Shown: positions 16,951-26,315, counted from the stretch's first letter. The stretch is DNA of 64,000 bases from UBA2882 sp051877575 (GCA_051877575.1 JBJEJA010000038.1:23842-87841); one strand, 5' to 3'. The notes: generated from the sequence alone by a model not told the origin. Made by a program: numbers and translations.

Positions 16951-18123
16951 CTATTTTAATAAACTTCCAGAAATAACCATACGCTGAACTTCAGAAGTTC
17001 CTTCGTAGATCTCTGTAATCTTAGCATCACGCATCATACGCTCAACATTGTACTCTTTGATATAACCATATCCACCATGTAACTGAACGCATTTTGTTGT
17101 TACTTCCATAGCTACCTCTGCAGCATATAATTTAGCCATAGCAGCCTCTACAGAGTAAGAAACCTTAGCGCCTGCCTGGAACTCGTCTTTCTTCTTAGCA
17201 GCTTTGTAAACTAATAATTTAGCAGCTTCTACTTTTGTAGCCAGATCAGCTAATACAAACTGTGTATTCTGGAACTGAGCGATAGCTCTGCCGAACTGTT
17301 TTCTTTCTTTTACATATTCGATCGTTGTCTCTAAAGCGCCTTCGGCAATACCAAGTGCCTGTGCAGCGATACCGATACGTCCGCCGTCCAGAGTATGCAT
17401 TGCTATCGCAAAACCTTTACCCTTCTGTCCCAGTAAGTTTTCCTTCGGAATACGGCAGTCTGTGAAGATCAGCTCATAGGTAGAGGAAGCACAGATACCC
17501 ATTTTATTCTCTTTGGTACCGAATGTGAATCCGGGTGTTCCTTTTTCAACGATGAATGCGGAAATTTCTTTCTGCATACGGCCACGTTTCTCAATCTTAC
17601 CTGTTACAGCGATGATTACATATACATCAGCTTCTTTACCGTTTGTGATAAAGCACTTGGAACCGTTCAATACCCATTCTCCCGTTGCTTCATCCAAAAC
17701 AGCTTTTGTCTGCTGTCCCTGTGCGTCAGTACCTGCGCCGGGCTCGGTTAAACCGAAAGCACCAAGCTTCTTACCGGATGCCAGATCGGGAACATATTTT
17801 GCTTTCTGCTCGGGAGTACCGTATGTTAAAATCGGGTCTACACAAAGAGAAGTATGTGCAGAAACGATAACACCTGTCGTACCGCAAACCTTGGATAATT
17901 CCTCAACACACATAGCATATGTTAAGATATCACATCCCTGGCCACCCATATCCTTCGGTACCGGAATACCCAAGAAACCATATTTAGCCAATTTGTCAAC
18001 TGTCTCTCTGGGAAATCTGTGTTCCTCATCAATTTCCTGAGCGAGAGGCTTTACTTCGTTTTCAGCGAAATCTTTGAATAACTGTCTCGCCATTTCATGT
18101 TCTTTGCTTAAAGTAAAATCCAT
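16951..18123 (-). CDS. bcd: Butyryl-CoA dehydrogenase (short-chain acyl-CoA dehydrogenase)
   Basis: 390 residues, FAD enzyme reducing crotonyl-CoA to butyryl-CoA in complex with EtfAB. It contains GLTEPGAGTDAQGQQT, the conserved loop QLHGGYGYIKEYNVERMMRD, and the catalytic-Glu motif ITEIYEGTSEVQRMVI near the end. ATG with GGAGG upstream. Its place between hbd and etfB supports the butyryl-CoA specificity over other acyl-CoA dehydrogenases. Confidence 0.95.
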   Translation of the reverse strand: MDFTLSKEHEMARQLFKDFAENEVKPLAQEIDEEHRFPRETVDKLAKYGFLGIPVPKDMGGQGCDILTYAMCVEELSKVCGTTGVIVSAHTSLCVDPILTYGTPEQKAKYVPDLASGKKLGAFGLTEPGAGTDAQGQQTKAVLDEATGEWVLNGSKCFITNGKEADVYVIIAVTGKIEKRGRMQKEISAFIVEKGTPGFTFGTKENKMGICASSTYELIFTDCRIPKENLLGQKGKGFAIAMHTLDGGRIGIAAQALGIAEGALETTIEYVKERKQFGRAIAQFQNTQFVLADLATKVEAAKLLVYKAAKKKDEFQAGAKVSYSVEAAMAKLYAAEVAMEVTTKCVQLHGGYGYIKEYNVERMMRDAKITEIYEGTSEVQRMVISGSLLK

Positions 18124-18161
18124 TTCTTCTATTTCCTCCTAATTTTTTTAACACTCTTTCA

Positions 18162-19034
18162 TTACTGAGCATCAACCGGGGTCTTTGTACGATCAGCATT
18201 GTATACATAGAAGCCCTTGCCGCTCTTGCAGCCGAGGTTGCCGCCACGTACCATCTTGCGGATCAACGGACAAGCACGATATTTGCTGTCGCCGGTCTCT
18301 TTATAAAGTACATCCATAATTGCAAGGCAGATATCAAGACCGATAAAGTCACCCAATTCAAGGGGTCCCATAGGATGATTTGCGCCAAGCTTCATAGCTG
18401 CATCAATACCTGCGATGTCGGAAACACCTTCCATTTTGATGAAAGCAGCTTCATTGATCATCGGGATCAAAATACGGTTTACCACAAAACCGGCAGCTTC
18501 ATTTACCTGTACAGCAGTCTTTCCGATTTCTTCGGAGATTTTCTTGATGGCTGCTACTGTCTCATCGGGTGTATTTACACCGGCAATGACCTCAACCAGT
18601 TTCATACGATCAGCAGGATTGAAGAAGTGCATACCGATCATCGGACGGGTAAGTCCGTTACCGATTTCCGTAATGGAAAGGCTGGATGTATTGGATGCAA
18701 AAATACATTCCGGTTTTGCAATCTTGTCTAACTCAGAAAATGTAGTTTTCTTTACATTCATATCTTCGAATGCAGCTTCAACGATCAGATCGCAGTCTGC
18801 ACAAAGATCTTCTTTCAGGCCGGGTGTGATGCTTGCAAGAATTGCATCAACAGCCTCCTGTGTCATTTTTCCTTTTTCTACCAGTCTTGCATAGCCTTTG
18901 GCAATTTTGTCTTTTCCGCCTTCAGCCCATTCCTGTTTGATGTCGCACAGTGCAACTTCATAGCCTTCAACCTGAGCAAATGCTTTCGCAATGCCCTGTC
19001 CCATAGTTCCGGCACCAATAATACCTACTTTCAT
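18162..19034 (-). CDS. hbd: 3-hydroxybutyryl-CoA dehydrogenase
   Basis: 290 residues. Reduces acetoacetyl-CoA to 3-hydroxybutyryl-CoA with NAD(P)H. The N-terminal Rossmann motif is GIIGAGTMGQGIAKAF, the catalytic His lies in MIGMHFFNPADRMKLVEVI, and the C-terminal helical domain has AAGFVVNRILIPMINEA and the LGLDICL-like region. The start has a full AAGGAGG. It is 38 bp upstream of bcd in the same operon. Confidence 0.96.
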   Translation of the reverse strand: MKVGIIGAGTMGQGIAKAFAQVEGYEVALCDIKQEWAEGGKDKIAKGYARLVEKGKMTQEAVDAILASITPGLKEDLCADCDLIVEAAFEDMNVKKTTFSELDKIAKPECIFASNTSSLSITEIGNGLTRPMIGMHFFNPADRMKLVEVIAGVNTPDETVAAIKKISEEIGKTAVQVNEAAGFVVNRILIPMINEAAFIKMEGVSDIAGIDAAMKLGANHPMGPLELGDFIGLDICLAIMDVLYKETGDSKYRACPLIRKMVRGGNLGCKSGKGFYVYNADRTKTPVDAQ

Positions 19035-19143
19035 TGTAGATCCTCCTTATATGATTGATATTGTTATTGTTTTCCGTGCAGCCGCCCAAAGCCTTACCGG
19101 ACAGAAGGCAGCCAACGGCATGATTACCTTTTATCTTCTGCTG

Positions 19144-19929
19144 TTAGCAGTTTTTGAACGGCTCTTTTACTTTTTCTTTGTTTTTATCAAGGAAAAATGC
19201 CATTCCGTACTTCTGGTCTTCTGTCTCGAAGCAGTCACCGAATAATTTCTCCTCGATCACGATAGCCTGATCCATATCCACTTCCAGACCGTCATTAATG
19301 GCTTTCTTGCAGTTACGTACGGCAATCGGTGCATTTTTTGCAATCGTGTTTGCTAACTTCTCTGCTGCTGCCATTAACTCTTCCTGAGGATAAACCGCAT
19401 TGACAAGACCGATTCTGAATGCTTCATCGGCTTTGATGTTGCGTGCGGAATAGATCATCTGTTTTGCCATTCCGGGTCCCACGATTCTTGCCAGTCTCTG
19501 TGTACCGCCAAATCCGGGAGTAATTCCCAGACCAACCTCAGGTTGTCCGAATACTGCGTTATCGGAACAGATTCTGATATCACAGCTCATGGAAATCTCA
19601 CAACCGCCGCCGAGCGCAAAGCCGTTTACGGCTGCAATAACGGGGATGGGGAATGTCTCCAATTTGCGGAAAACATCATTTCCTTTCTTACCGAATGCTT
19701 CACCTTCCGCTTTTGTCAGAGTGCTCATTTCTCCGATGTCTGCACCTGCAACGAAGGATTTCTGACCTGCACCTGTTAAGATCAGGCATCTGATTGCAGA
19801 TAAATCTACTGCATCAAGTGTTGCGTCAAGTTCTTCCAACACTTTGGAGTTCAATGCGTTTAATGCTTTTTCTCTGCTGATGGTAATGATACCTACAGCA
19901 CCTTTTGCTTCGTATACTACGAATTCCAT
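19144..19929 (-). CDS. crt: 3-hydroxybutyryl-CoA dehydratase (crotonase)
   Basis: 261 residues, the normal crotonase length, starting at ATG 19929 with AAGGAG 8 bases upstream. Motifs: SFVAGADIGEM (oxyanion hole), GFALGGGCEISMSCDIRI with the first catalytic Glu, and PEVGLGITPGFGGTQRLARI with the second. Dehydrates 3-hydroxybutyryl-CoA to crotonyl-CoA. A 109-bp gap without a gene separates it from hbd. Confidence 0.95.
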   Translation of the reverse strand: MEFVVYEAKGAVGIITISREKALNALNSKVLEELDATLDAVDLSAIRCLILTGAGQKSFVAGADIGEMSTLTKAEGEAFGKKGNDVFRKLETFPIPVIAAVNGFALGGGCEISMSCDIRICSDNAVFGQPEVGLGITPGFGGTQRLARIVGPGMAKQMIYSARNIKADEAFRIGLVNAVYPQEELMAAAEKLANTIAKNAPIAVRNCKKAINDGLEVDMDQAIVIEEKLFGDCFETEDQKYGMAFFLDKNKEKVKEPFKNC

Positions 19930-19978
19930 ATTATGTAGCTCCTTCCATTTTTTGGTATTACCGCCTTTACGCGCAAAA

Positions 19979-20026
19979 ACACCTTGACCTGTTTTCCCTG
20001 TAATTTGGAAAAACAAGCCATGGTGT
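19979..20026 (-). terminator. Intercistronic hairpin between thl and crt
   Basis: A long imperfect stem (ACACC-ATGG-C-TGTTTT-CC against GG-AAAACA-G-CA-GGTGT) is followed by TTTTTG. It could be a leaky terminator or an mRNA stabiliser that sets thl above the downstream genes. Confidence 0.5.
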
Positions 20027-20045
20027 ATTTTTAATGAGTTAATAA

Positions 20046-21227
20046 TTAGTCTCTCTCAACGATGGTTGCACAACCCATACCGCCACCGATACAAAGTGTT
20101 GCAAGACCTTTCTTAGCGTCTTTTGCTTCCATCTCGTGAAGCAGAGTAACGAGGATACGGCATCCGGATGCTCCTACGGGATGTCCCAGTGCAATCGCGC
20201 CGCCGTTGGGGTTCAACTGTTTTGCAACATCAATGCCCAGTTCTTTTCCGACTGCTACGGACTGAGCTGCGAATGCTTCGTTTGCTTCGATGATATCGAA
20301 ATCTTCAATCTTCATACCGGCTTTTGCCATTGCTTTCTTGGAAGCGGGAACAGGTCCGATACCCATAACTTCAGGTCTGCAGCCTGCAAGAGCACCTGCT
20401 ACGAAAGTAGCCATCGGTTTTACGCCAAGTTCTTTTGCTTTCTCTTCGCTCATAACTACGATTGCTGCCGCACCGTCGTTGATACCGGAAGCATTACCTG
20501 CCGTAACAAATCCGCCGGGGTTGATGGTACGGAGTTTTGCAAGACCTTCCATTGTTGTACCGGGTCTCGGTCCTTCGTCTTTATTGAAGATAATTGTTTC
20601 TTTTTTCTTCTTTACTTCTACAGGAACGATTTCTTTATCAAATGCGCCTGCTTCCTGAGCTGCAACCGCTTTCTGCTGGCTTGCTACTGCAAACTCATCC
20701 AGTTCTTCACGGGTTAAGCCCCACTCTTCACAGATATTGTCTGCGGTTTTGATCATGTGATAGTCATTGAATGCATCCCATAATGCATCGTTTACCATGG
20801 TATCTACCAAAGTACCATTGTTCATTCTATAACCGAAACGGCCCTGCATCATAGCGTAAGGAGCCATGGACATGTTTTCCATACCACCTGCTACAACGAT
20901 ATCGGCATCGCCTGCCTGAATCATCTGTGCTGCCATGTTTACACAGTTCAAACCGGAACCGCATACAACGTTGATTGTAACTGCCGGAACCTCAACAGGT
21001 AATCCTGCTTTGATACTTGCCTGACGAGCTACGTTCTGACCCTGTCCTGCCTGGATAACACATCCCATGTAAACCTGATCTACTGCTTCGGGAGCAACGC
21101 CTGCTCTCTTTAAAGCTTCTCTGATAACGATTGCGCCAAGTTCAGGAGCCGGTGTTGTACTTAAGGAACCACCCATTGTACCGATCGCGGTACGGCATGC
21201 GCCTGCTAATACGACTTTCTTTGCCAT
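20046..21227 (-). CDS. thlA: Acetyl-CoA acetyltransferase (thiolase)
   Basis: 393 residues, starting at ATG 21227 (MAKKVVLAGACRTAIGTMGG) with GGAGG 8 bases upstream. Condenses two acetyl-CoA into acetoacetyl-CoA. The nucleophilic Cys is in NVVCGSGLNCVN, with NEAFAAQSVA, GHPVGASGCRI and the C-terminal base Cys in CIGGGMGCATI. First gene of the thl-crt-hbd-bcd-etfB-etfA operon. Confidence 0.96.
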   Translation of the reverse strand: MAKKVVLAGACRTAIGTMGGSLSTTPAPELGAIVIREALKRAGVAPEAVDQVYMGCVIQAGQGQNVARQASIKAGLPVEVPAVTINVVCGSGLNCVNMAAQMIQAGDADIVVAGGMENMSMAPYAMMQGRFGYRMNNGTLVDTMVNDALWDAFNDYHMIKTADNICEEWGLTREELDEFAVASQQKAVAAQEAGAFDKEIVPVEVKKKKETIIFNKDEGPRPGTTMEGLAKLRTINPGGFVTAGNASGINDGAAAIVVMSEEKAKELGVKPMATFVAGALAGCRPEVMGIGPVPASKKAMAKAGMKIEDFDIIEANEAFAAQSVAVGKELGIDVAKQLNPNGGAIALGHPVGASGCRILVTLLHEMEAKDAKKGLATLCIGGGMGCATIVERD

Positions 21228-21274
21228 TTTTCTTTCCTCCAAATTCATTGAAAATATCAGTAAACTCACGTTTT

Positions 21275-21342
21275 GCAATGATTGTTATTTTTTTATCATT
21301 GCCCGCTGTCCTTATTTTAACATAGGGATATACTTTTTGCAA
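21275..21342 (-). promoter_or_regulatory. Promoter and inverted repeat upstream of thl
   Basis: TTGCAA (21342-21337), 17-bp spacer, TAAAAT (21319-21314). Just past the expected start lies GCAATGAT-N12-ATCATTGC (21302-21275), a perfect 8-bp inverted repeat that could be an operator or an mRNA hairpin. It does not match the Rex consensus. Confidence 0.7.
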
Positions 21343-21347
21343 TGTTT

Positions 21348-22436
21348 TTAAGGGGAAACAATCAGGGAATTTAATGCAGGATCTTCCATATCATATGCCC
21401 GTTTCCATTCCCTGGTATTCTCTATTTTCTCAACGGCAGACTGATTTCGGTAGAGGAATTTTGTCAGTTCATAACAATCGATCCAGATTTCATTGTCCGA
21501 GTCCTTCTGGCTCTCGTCAAATATGATCTCAATACCCAGATGCAGATGCACGGTATCGATATTATTTACATTTTCCGACACACTATAGCCCGTATGCCCC
21601 ATATATCCGATTACGTCACCCGCTGTCACAAGACTCCCCTCCGCAAGTCCCTCCGCATAAGGGCAGTCTTGCCTTAGATGTGCATAGTAATAATATCTCT
21701 TTTTGTCCAGACTGCGGATGCCGATGCGCCATCCGCCATACTGGTTCCATCCAATCGCTTCCACATAACCGGACTCCACGGCAATGATCGGCGTTCCGAT
21801 CTGTCCCATCATGTCATGCCCCAGATGCTTTCGCTTATATCCGTAGCTTCGTCCCGCGCCAAAATCATCGTAATCGGTATAATAAAAGCCCTTCGCAATG
21901 GGCGAGAAGGCTTTCAATCCATAACACTCCTGCCAGGTAACGCTCCCATCACTGCCCGGCACCTCAATGCGGTAGCTACCCACCATGCCGCTCAGCACAG
22001 CCGAAAGGATTTCATAATAATAGGAATAATATTTCAATTCCTCCAATTCTTCCATGGTTTTATCGCCGCACCTTACCGCATTGGCATAATCGTTCATTGC
22101 CTGAATTGCTTTTTTATCATATTTACCCCCGCCTTTTACCGCACCATAGGCCAGCAGGCTGATCCAATCGATATGTATCTGCTCCGACCATGTTTCCTTA
22201 TCCCATTCATAGGCAGTCTGCAACGCTTCTTTTGTGGGGGTAAACTCCATCCAGCGGATAAAGTCCGTTTCCTCTCCGCTTTCTTCATCCGTTTCCCATT
22301 TCATAGTCTCCCAGAAATCATACTGCCCCTGCGTTATTCCCGCCATCAGATCGCATACTTTCAATGATAAAACGAAAGTCAGTCCCAACGTCAGAATGCA
22401 GATCATACTTTGTATTTTCTTTTTTATGAGAATCAC
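21348..22436 (-). CDS. M23 family metallopeptidase (membrane-anchored)
   Basis: About 362 residues with an N-terminal signal anchor. The C-terminal half is an M23 (LytM-like) domain: RKHLGHDMMG supplies the H-x3-D zinc ligands, HLHLGIEI the catalytic H-x-H, with the usual 'GYVEAIGWNQYGGWRIGI' and 'SLVTAGDVIGYMGHTG' strands between. Such enzymes cut peptide bridges in peptidoglycan. The residues between the anchor and the domain are unlike known domains. The start is uncertain: the GTG at 22436 has a purine run immediately before it. It follows the candidate immunity genes by 86 bp and may share their transcript. Confidence 0.8.
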   Translation of the reverse strand: MILIKKKIQSMICILTLGLTFVLSLKVCDLMAGITQGQYDFWETMKWETDEESGEETDFIRWMEFTPTKEALQTAYEWDKETWSEQIHIDWISLLAYGAVKGGGKYDKKAIQAMNDYANAVRCGDKTMEELEELKYYSYYYEILSAVLSGMVGSYRIEVPGSDGSVTWQECYGLKAFSPIAKGFYYTDYDDFGAGRSYGYKRKHLGHDMMGQIGTPIIAVESGYVEAIGWNQYGGWRIGIRSLDKKRYYYYAHLRQDCPYAEGLAEGSLVTAGDVIGYMGHTGYSVSENVNNIDTVHLHLGIEIIFDESQKDSDNEIWIDCYELTKFLYRNQSAVEKIENTREWKRAYDMEDPALNSLIVSP

Positions 22437-22522
22437 CCCGTCCCGCTGTATTCACGCGCTCTGCTCCTATAAGCTTATGAAAGCGGCGGTAAAAAAATGA
22501 CCTCACAATTTTCCATCTGATA

Positions 22523-23080
22523 TTATTCCGTGTCATCTCTATAGGTGAACTTCCCCAGGTGATCCATGGAATAATGGGAAACTCCTTCGTTTGCTTCAAA
22601 CCAGTCCGGCAGGAATATTTCATACAGGAAATTTTTCCGCTCGGTATTATCCGGGTCATTACTATCATAGACAAGTAATTTATCAGCAACATAATAACAA
22701 TAAACATACCATTTATACCCATCTTCATCTTCGCATGAAAAATCCATATACATCTTCTTATTGTCTGTATTCATAGAAACATGCAATGTTTCATTCTCTT
22801 CAAGATACTCCTGCCTATAATGTTCAAAAAAAATTCCTTCTTCTGTATGTATCATCTCCGAATCCCGGGAAACACTTGCCATCTGCGGCATATTGGAAAA
22901 CATCGTACGGAAATTTCCTCCCGCACCATACCAATCAATGTATATTCTATGCACCCGCGAATAGTACATTTCATCAAACACATTTCTTTCCCTGATGACT
23001 TTTTTTGCCACATTCACGCCTACCACAAGCAGGATAACCGATAACATGCCTATGATAATAATCTTATCTCTTTTTTTCAT
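22523..23080 (-). CDS. Candidate immunity protein, copy 3 (distal)
   Basis: 185 residues: a short basic head, one transmembrane helix (residues 8-24) and an extracytoplasmic domain with conserved RIYIDWYGAGGNFRTMFSN and VYDSNDPDNTERKNFLYEIF segments. The coding DNA appears identical to copy 1 over almost all its length; only the last codons differ, ending RDDTE instead of RDDTVEEE because the repeat unit breaks there. It is read from its own GGAAAG site. No family recognised. Position after the LXG gene makes an immunity role likely; a membrane-anchored domain outside the cell would fit a toxin acting at the envelope. Confidence 0.75.
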   Translation of the reverse strand: MKKRDKIIIIGMLSVILLVVGVNVAKKVIRERNVFDEMYYSRVHRIYIDWYGAGGNFRTMFSNMPQMASVSRDSEMIHTEEGIFFEHYRQEYLEENETLHVSMNTDNKKMYMDFSCEDEDGYKWYVYCYYVADKLLVYDSNDPDNTERKNFLYEIFLPDWFEANEGVSHYSMDHLGKFTYRDDTE

Positions 23081-23089
23081 ATTCTTTCC

Positions 23090-23656
23090 TCATTCCTCTT
23101 CAACCGTATCATCTCTATAGGTGAACTTCCCCAGGTGATCCATGGAATAATGGGAAACTCCTTCGTTTGCTTCAAACCAGTCCGGCAGGAATATTTCATA
23201 CAGGAAATTTTTCCGCTCGGTATTATCCGGGTCATTACTATCATAGACAAGTAATTTATCATTAACGTAATAATGGTATGAATACCATTTACGTCCTTCT
23301 GCATCATCATATGAAAAAGTTATATACATCTCTTTATCATTGCCATAGCATGTAATTCTAATATTTTCGTTCTCATCAAGAAATTTCGCTCTATAATGCT
23401 CTACAAACCGTTGTTCTTCTGTATTTATCATCTCAGAATCCCGGGAAACACTTGCCATCTGCGGCATATTGGAAAACATCGTACGGAAATTTCCTCCCGC
23501 ACCATACCAATCAATGTATATTCTATGCACCCGCGAATAGTACATTTCATCAAACACATTTCTTTCCCTGATGACTTTTTTTGCCACATTCACGCCTACC
23601 ACAAGCAGGATAACCGATAACATGCCTATGATAATAATCTTATCTCTTTTTTTCAT
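23090..23656 (-). CDS. Candidate immunity protein, copy 2 (divergent centre)
   Basis: 188 residues. Residues 1-76 and about 133-188 match copies 1 and 3, but the centre (about 77-132) is different. For example NTEEQRFVEHYRAKFLDENE replaces the corresponding HTEEGIFFEHYRQEYLEENE, and ITCYGNDKEMYITF replaces VSMNTDNKKMYMDF. Hydrophobic and aromatic positions are kept, so the fold is probably the same. It is separated from copies 1 and 3 by 9 bp each, with GAGGAAAG before the ATG. Confidence 0.78.
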   Translation of the reverse strand: MKKRDKIIIIGMLSVILLVVGVNVAKKVIRERNVFDEMYYSRVHRIYIDWYGAGGNFRTMFSNMPQMASVSRDSEMINTEEQRFVEHYRAKFLDENENIRITCYGNDKEMYITFSYDDAEGRKWYSYHYYVNDKLLVYDSNDPDNTERKNFLYEIFLPDWFEANEGVSHYSMDHLGKFTYRDDTVEEE

Positions 23657-23665
23657 ATTCTTTCC

Positions 23666-24232
23666 TCATTCCTCTTCAACCGTATCATCTCTATAGGTGA
23701 ACTTCCCCAGGTGATCCATGGAATAATGGGAAACTCCTTCGTTTGCTTCAAACCAGTCCGGCAGGAATATTTCATACAGGAAATTTTTCCGCTCGGTATT
23801 ATCCGGGTCATTACTATCATAGACAAGTAATTTATCAGCAACATAATAACAATAAACATACCATTTATACCCATCTTCATCTTCGCATGAAAAATCCATA
23901 TACATCTTCTTATTGTCTGTATTCATAGAAACATGCAATGTTTCATTCTCTTCAAGATACTCCTGCCTATAATGTTCAAAAAAAATTCCTTCTTCTGTAT
24001 GTATCATCTCCGAATCCCGGGAAACACTTGCCATCTGCGGCATATTGGAAAACATCGTACGGAAATTTCCTCCCGCACCATACCAATCAATGTATATTCT
24101 ATGCACCCGCGAATAGTACATTTCATCAAACACATTTCTTTCCCTGATGACTTTTTTTGCCACATTCACGCCTACCACAAGCAGGATAACCGATAACATG
24201 CCTATGATAATAATCTTATCTCTTTTTTTCAT
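23666..24232 (-). CDS. Candidate immunity protein, copy 1 (coupled to the LXG gene)
   Basis: 188 residues with the same plan as the other copies: one N-terminal transmembrane helix and an extracytoplasmic domain. Its ATG overlaps the stop of the LXG toxin gene as ATGA, so the two are translationally coupled. This is the strongest contextual evidence that it protects against that toxin. The family is not one I can name. Confidence 0.8.
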   Translation of the reverse strand: MKKRDKIIIIGMLSVILLVVGVNVAKKVIRERNVFDEMYYSRVHRIYIDWYGAGGNFRTMFSNMPQMASVSRDSEMIHTEEGIFFEHYRQEYLEENETLHVSMNTDNKKMYMDFSCEDEDGYKWYVYCYYVADKLLVYDSNDPDNTERKNFLYEIFLPDWFEANEGVSHYSMDHLGKFTYRDDTVEEE

Positions 24233-25911
24233 TCATAATCCCCCATATCTGATGCGCCGTTTTCCAGACTCCTGATAAAATTATAAGTGTCAGGTACTTT
24301 AAATTTCAAGCATTTCATCAAATACTCATCGTTTTCAAACAATTCTCCCATCCTTATTTTTTCCGTCTCTGTCACTACATTATTAATCTGCGCGCTTATA
24401 TCAGGATATACCAATTCATCATATATGCGTTCTTTCACATATGCCAATTCCGTATGCTGTAAGAAAATTTCTGCTCTGGATACACCATTCTCAAGCTGTG
24501 CATAATACATCCCCAAAGCTTCCTGATAAGAAAAATCCCCCTCTAGCATTAAAGATGTAATATTGCTTGAATCCAGATCAGATTTATAATCTTCCGGTCC
24601 AAAAGAAACCGGATACAATACAGCATCACCCCGCCAGCCAGCATATTCCGTTACTCCTTTATCGTTCTCTCCCAGATAGACATTAGAGAGTCCTCCATCC
24701 TTTCCGATTGCAAACGCTAGAATAGCTGCTGTTGTGATCTGCTGGTGGGCGTAATCCCCTTTTCCCACATATCGGTTGTAATACCCATTCCAAAAATGCA
24801 GGAATTCCTCATCACTTCGAAAAGTAAGTCCCGTTGAATCCTGACAGGTAGTTCTCCATGTTTGCAAATCCACTAATTCTTCTTTTTCAATTTCATTATA
24901 ATCATCCGGCATTAAATAATCCTGCGTTTCTCCTACCATCGTATGCTGCAGCCGTACCTGATACCGCAGTACCCGGTAATCTCTTTCAGGAATTTCCAAA
25001 AACCCTGTAAAATATCCTTTTTCAGTCATATCAAAAGGATTGCCGTATTCATTCACTTCGGCGTATCCATCAATGGCGCATCCGGCAACATCATCCCATT
25101 TCACTGTCGAGATAGTTCCCTCATCATAGACAAACCCACCCATCAGTCTGGTAAACCGCCAGTCAATTTCCCTTTGGGATGCATTGGGATATTTTTCATA
25201 CAGCTTATCATAGACATTTCGCATAATGCGGATTGTCTCATTGTCAAATCCATACTGTGTCTGTATACATTCAAAAAATCTTTTTTTGACTCTGGCATCC
25301 CACAATCCATCCATATCATCCAGCCATTCTCTTTGAATCGCAGAAATATCATATATTCCTTTGTCTATATCAAAACGATCATCTTTTATACATGTGATTC
25401 CTCTATGAAGAAAGTCTTTATAAGTATTCATTCCCTGATATAAGCCCGCACTGGCCCCGAGAAAATCTTCTATCTGCTTCAGCTTTTTTTCTATCAATTT
25501 CAACGTTCCGTTCAAACCAGACAACCAATCCGAAAAGCCTCCCTTATTTCTACTCATCAGGTCATAAACATGATTGATTTGCTGCTCCAGTTCTCTTTTC
25601 GCCTTTCTTAACTCATCCTCATCAATATAACCTATTCCGGCAAGATATCCATTAATACACCCTTTATAGCTGTTATTATCCTGAATGATAGCTTCCCCAT
25701 ATAGAATGACAGTTTGCAATATAGGAATATGTATTGTATTGTAATATTCTCTGATGCTGTCATAGGACTTCCCTACCAGACTATCCTCCGTTTCTTCCAG
25801 CATACCCACAATACGCAGCGTCTCCTCTGCATCATTCACAATCTCTCCCAATCGTTGGTTCATTTGATCCAGTTGCGTTACAACGGAACCGGGCTCCATC
25901 ACCAATCCCAT
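24229..25911 (-). CDS. LXG-like polymorphic toxin, probable type VII secretion substrate
   Basis: 560 residues. The first ~200 residues are helical and follow the LXG plan: VTQLDQMNQRLGEIVNDAEE, GKSYDSIREYYNTIHIPILQ and a coiled-coil LIEKKLKQIEDFLGASAGLY. LXG domains form a stalk with small WXG100-like partners for export through EssC. The C-terminal ~330 residues would be the toxin. They contain WDDVAGCAIDGYAEVNEYGN, DYAHQQITTAAILAFAIGKD and YAGWRGDAVLYPVSFGPEDY, which I do not recognise as a characterised fold. Two small helical genes lie directly upstream and candidate immunity genes downstream, the standard order. No EssC or other secretion gene is in the window. Confidence 0.78.
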   Translation of the reverse strand: MGLVMEPGSVVTQLDQMNQRLGEIVNDAEETLRIVGMLEETEDSLVGKSYDSIREYYNTIHIPILQTVILYGEAIIQDNNSYKGCINGYLAGIGYIDEDELRKAKRELEQQINHVYDLMSRNKGGFSDWLSGLNGTLKLIEKKLKQIEDFLGASAGLYQGMNTYKDFLHRGITCIKDDRFDIDKGIYDISAIQREWLDDMDGLWDARVKKRFFECIQTQYGFDNETIRIMRNVYDKLYEKYPNASQREIDWRFTRLMGGFVYDEGTISTVKWDDVAGCAIDGYAEVNEYGNPFDMTEKGYFTGFLEIPERDYRVLRYQVRLQHTMVGETQDYLMPDDYNEIEKEELVDLQTWRTTCQDSTGLTFRSDEEFLHFWNGYYNRYVGKGDYAHQQITTAAILAFAIGKDGGLSNVYLGENDKGVTEYAGWRGDAVLYPVSFGPEDYKSDLDSSNITSLMLEGDFSYQEALGMYYAQLENGVSRAEIFLQHTELAYVKERIYDELVYPDISAQINNVVTETEKIRMGELFENDEYLMKCLKFKVPDTYNFIRSLENGASDMGDYE

Positions 25912-25931
25912 AGTCTTTTCACTCCTTTTAC

Positions 25932-26315
25932 CTATTTCTCCGAATGTTGCCTGTCATTTATCCTGTGCCGTAATTCTTCTCTTATTTCATCTTCCCTGTC
26001 ATAACCATTTCGTTTCTTCTTCTCCAAAAGCTCTTTTCTGTCTTCCAATCTTCTCTCATTTTCCTTGCTGCTTTCCCGGAGCTCTTCTTCAAAATCCTCC
26101 AGTTGCTCTGCAAACAGAGCATCTTCACAACACTTCGAGATATCTTTGAATATTCCTCTCACCCTTCTCTGTACATCATCAAACAGTTCTATATCCGCAT
26201 TAATCTGTCTGATCTCTTTTGTTATTTCTTCCCGTTCCTCTTCTATCTGATTGACTTTTTTCAAAAGGTCCCGCTCATCACATTCTTCTATGTCTTGATT
26301 ATAGTTTTTTACCAT
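25932..26315 (-). CDS. Coiled-coil LXG-associated protein (DUF3958-like chaperone/adaptor)
   Basis: 127 residues starting MVKNYNQDIEECDERDLLKK at ATG 26315 with GGGAGAG upstream. It is almost entirely charged heptad-like helix (EEEREEITKEIRQINADIEL, then an Arg/Glu-rich tail). Small helical proteins of this kind sit before LXG genes and bind the LXG stalk for export. It lies 20 bp before the toxin gene. The family name is by analogy of size, position and composition. Confidence 0.65.
   Translation of the reverse strand: MVKNYNQDIEECDERDLLKKVNQIEEEREEITKEIRQINADIELFDDVQRRVRGIFKDISKCCEDALFAEQLEDFEEELRESSKENERRLEDRKELLEKKKRNGYDREDEIREELRHRINDRQHSEK

Larger units (their letters stand above)
22523..24232. 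repeat. Tandem triplication with exact 576-bp period
   Basis: Start codons lie at 24232, 23656 and 23080, each 576 bp apart. The outer two copies appear identical over the repeat; the middle one differs mainly in a central block. This points to duplication by unequal crossing-over, with gene conversion of the ends. Confidence 0.9.

Noticed and set aside
22523..24232. CRISPR array or short repeat locus
   Set aside because: The repeats are whole genes of 576 bp, not short repeats with spacers. No CRISPR-like pattern was found in the window.
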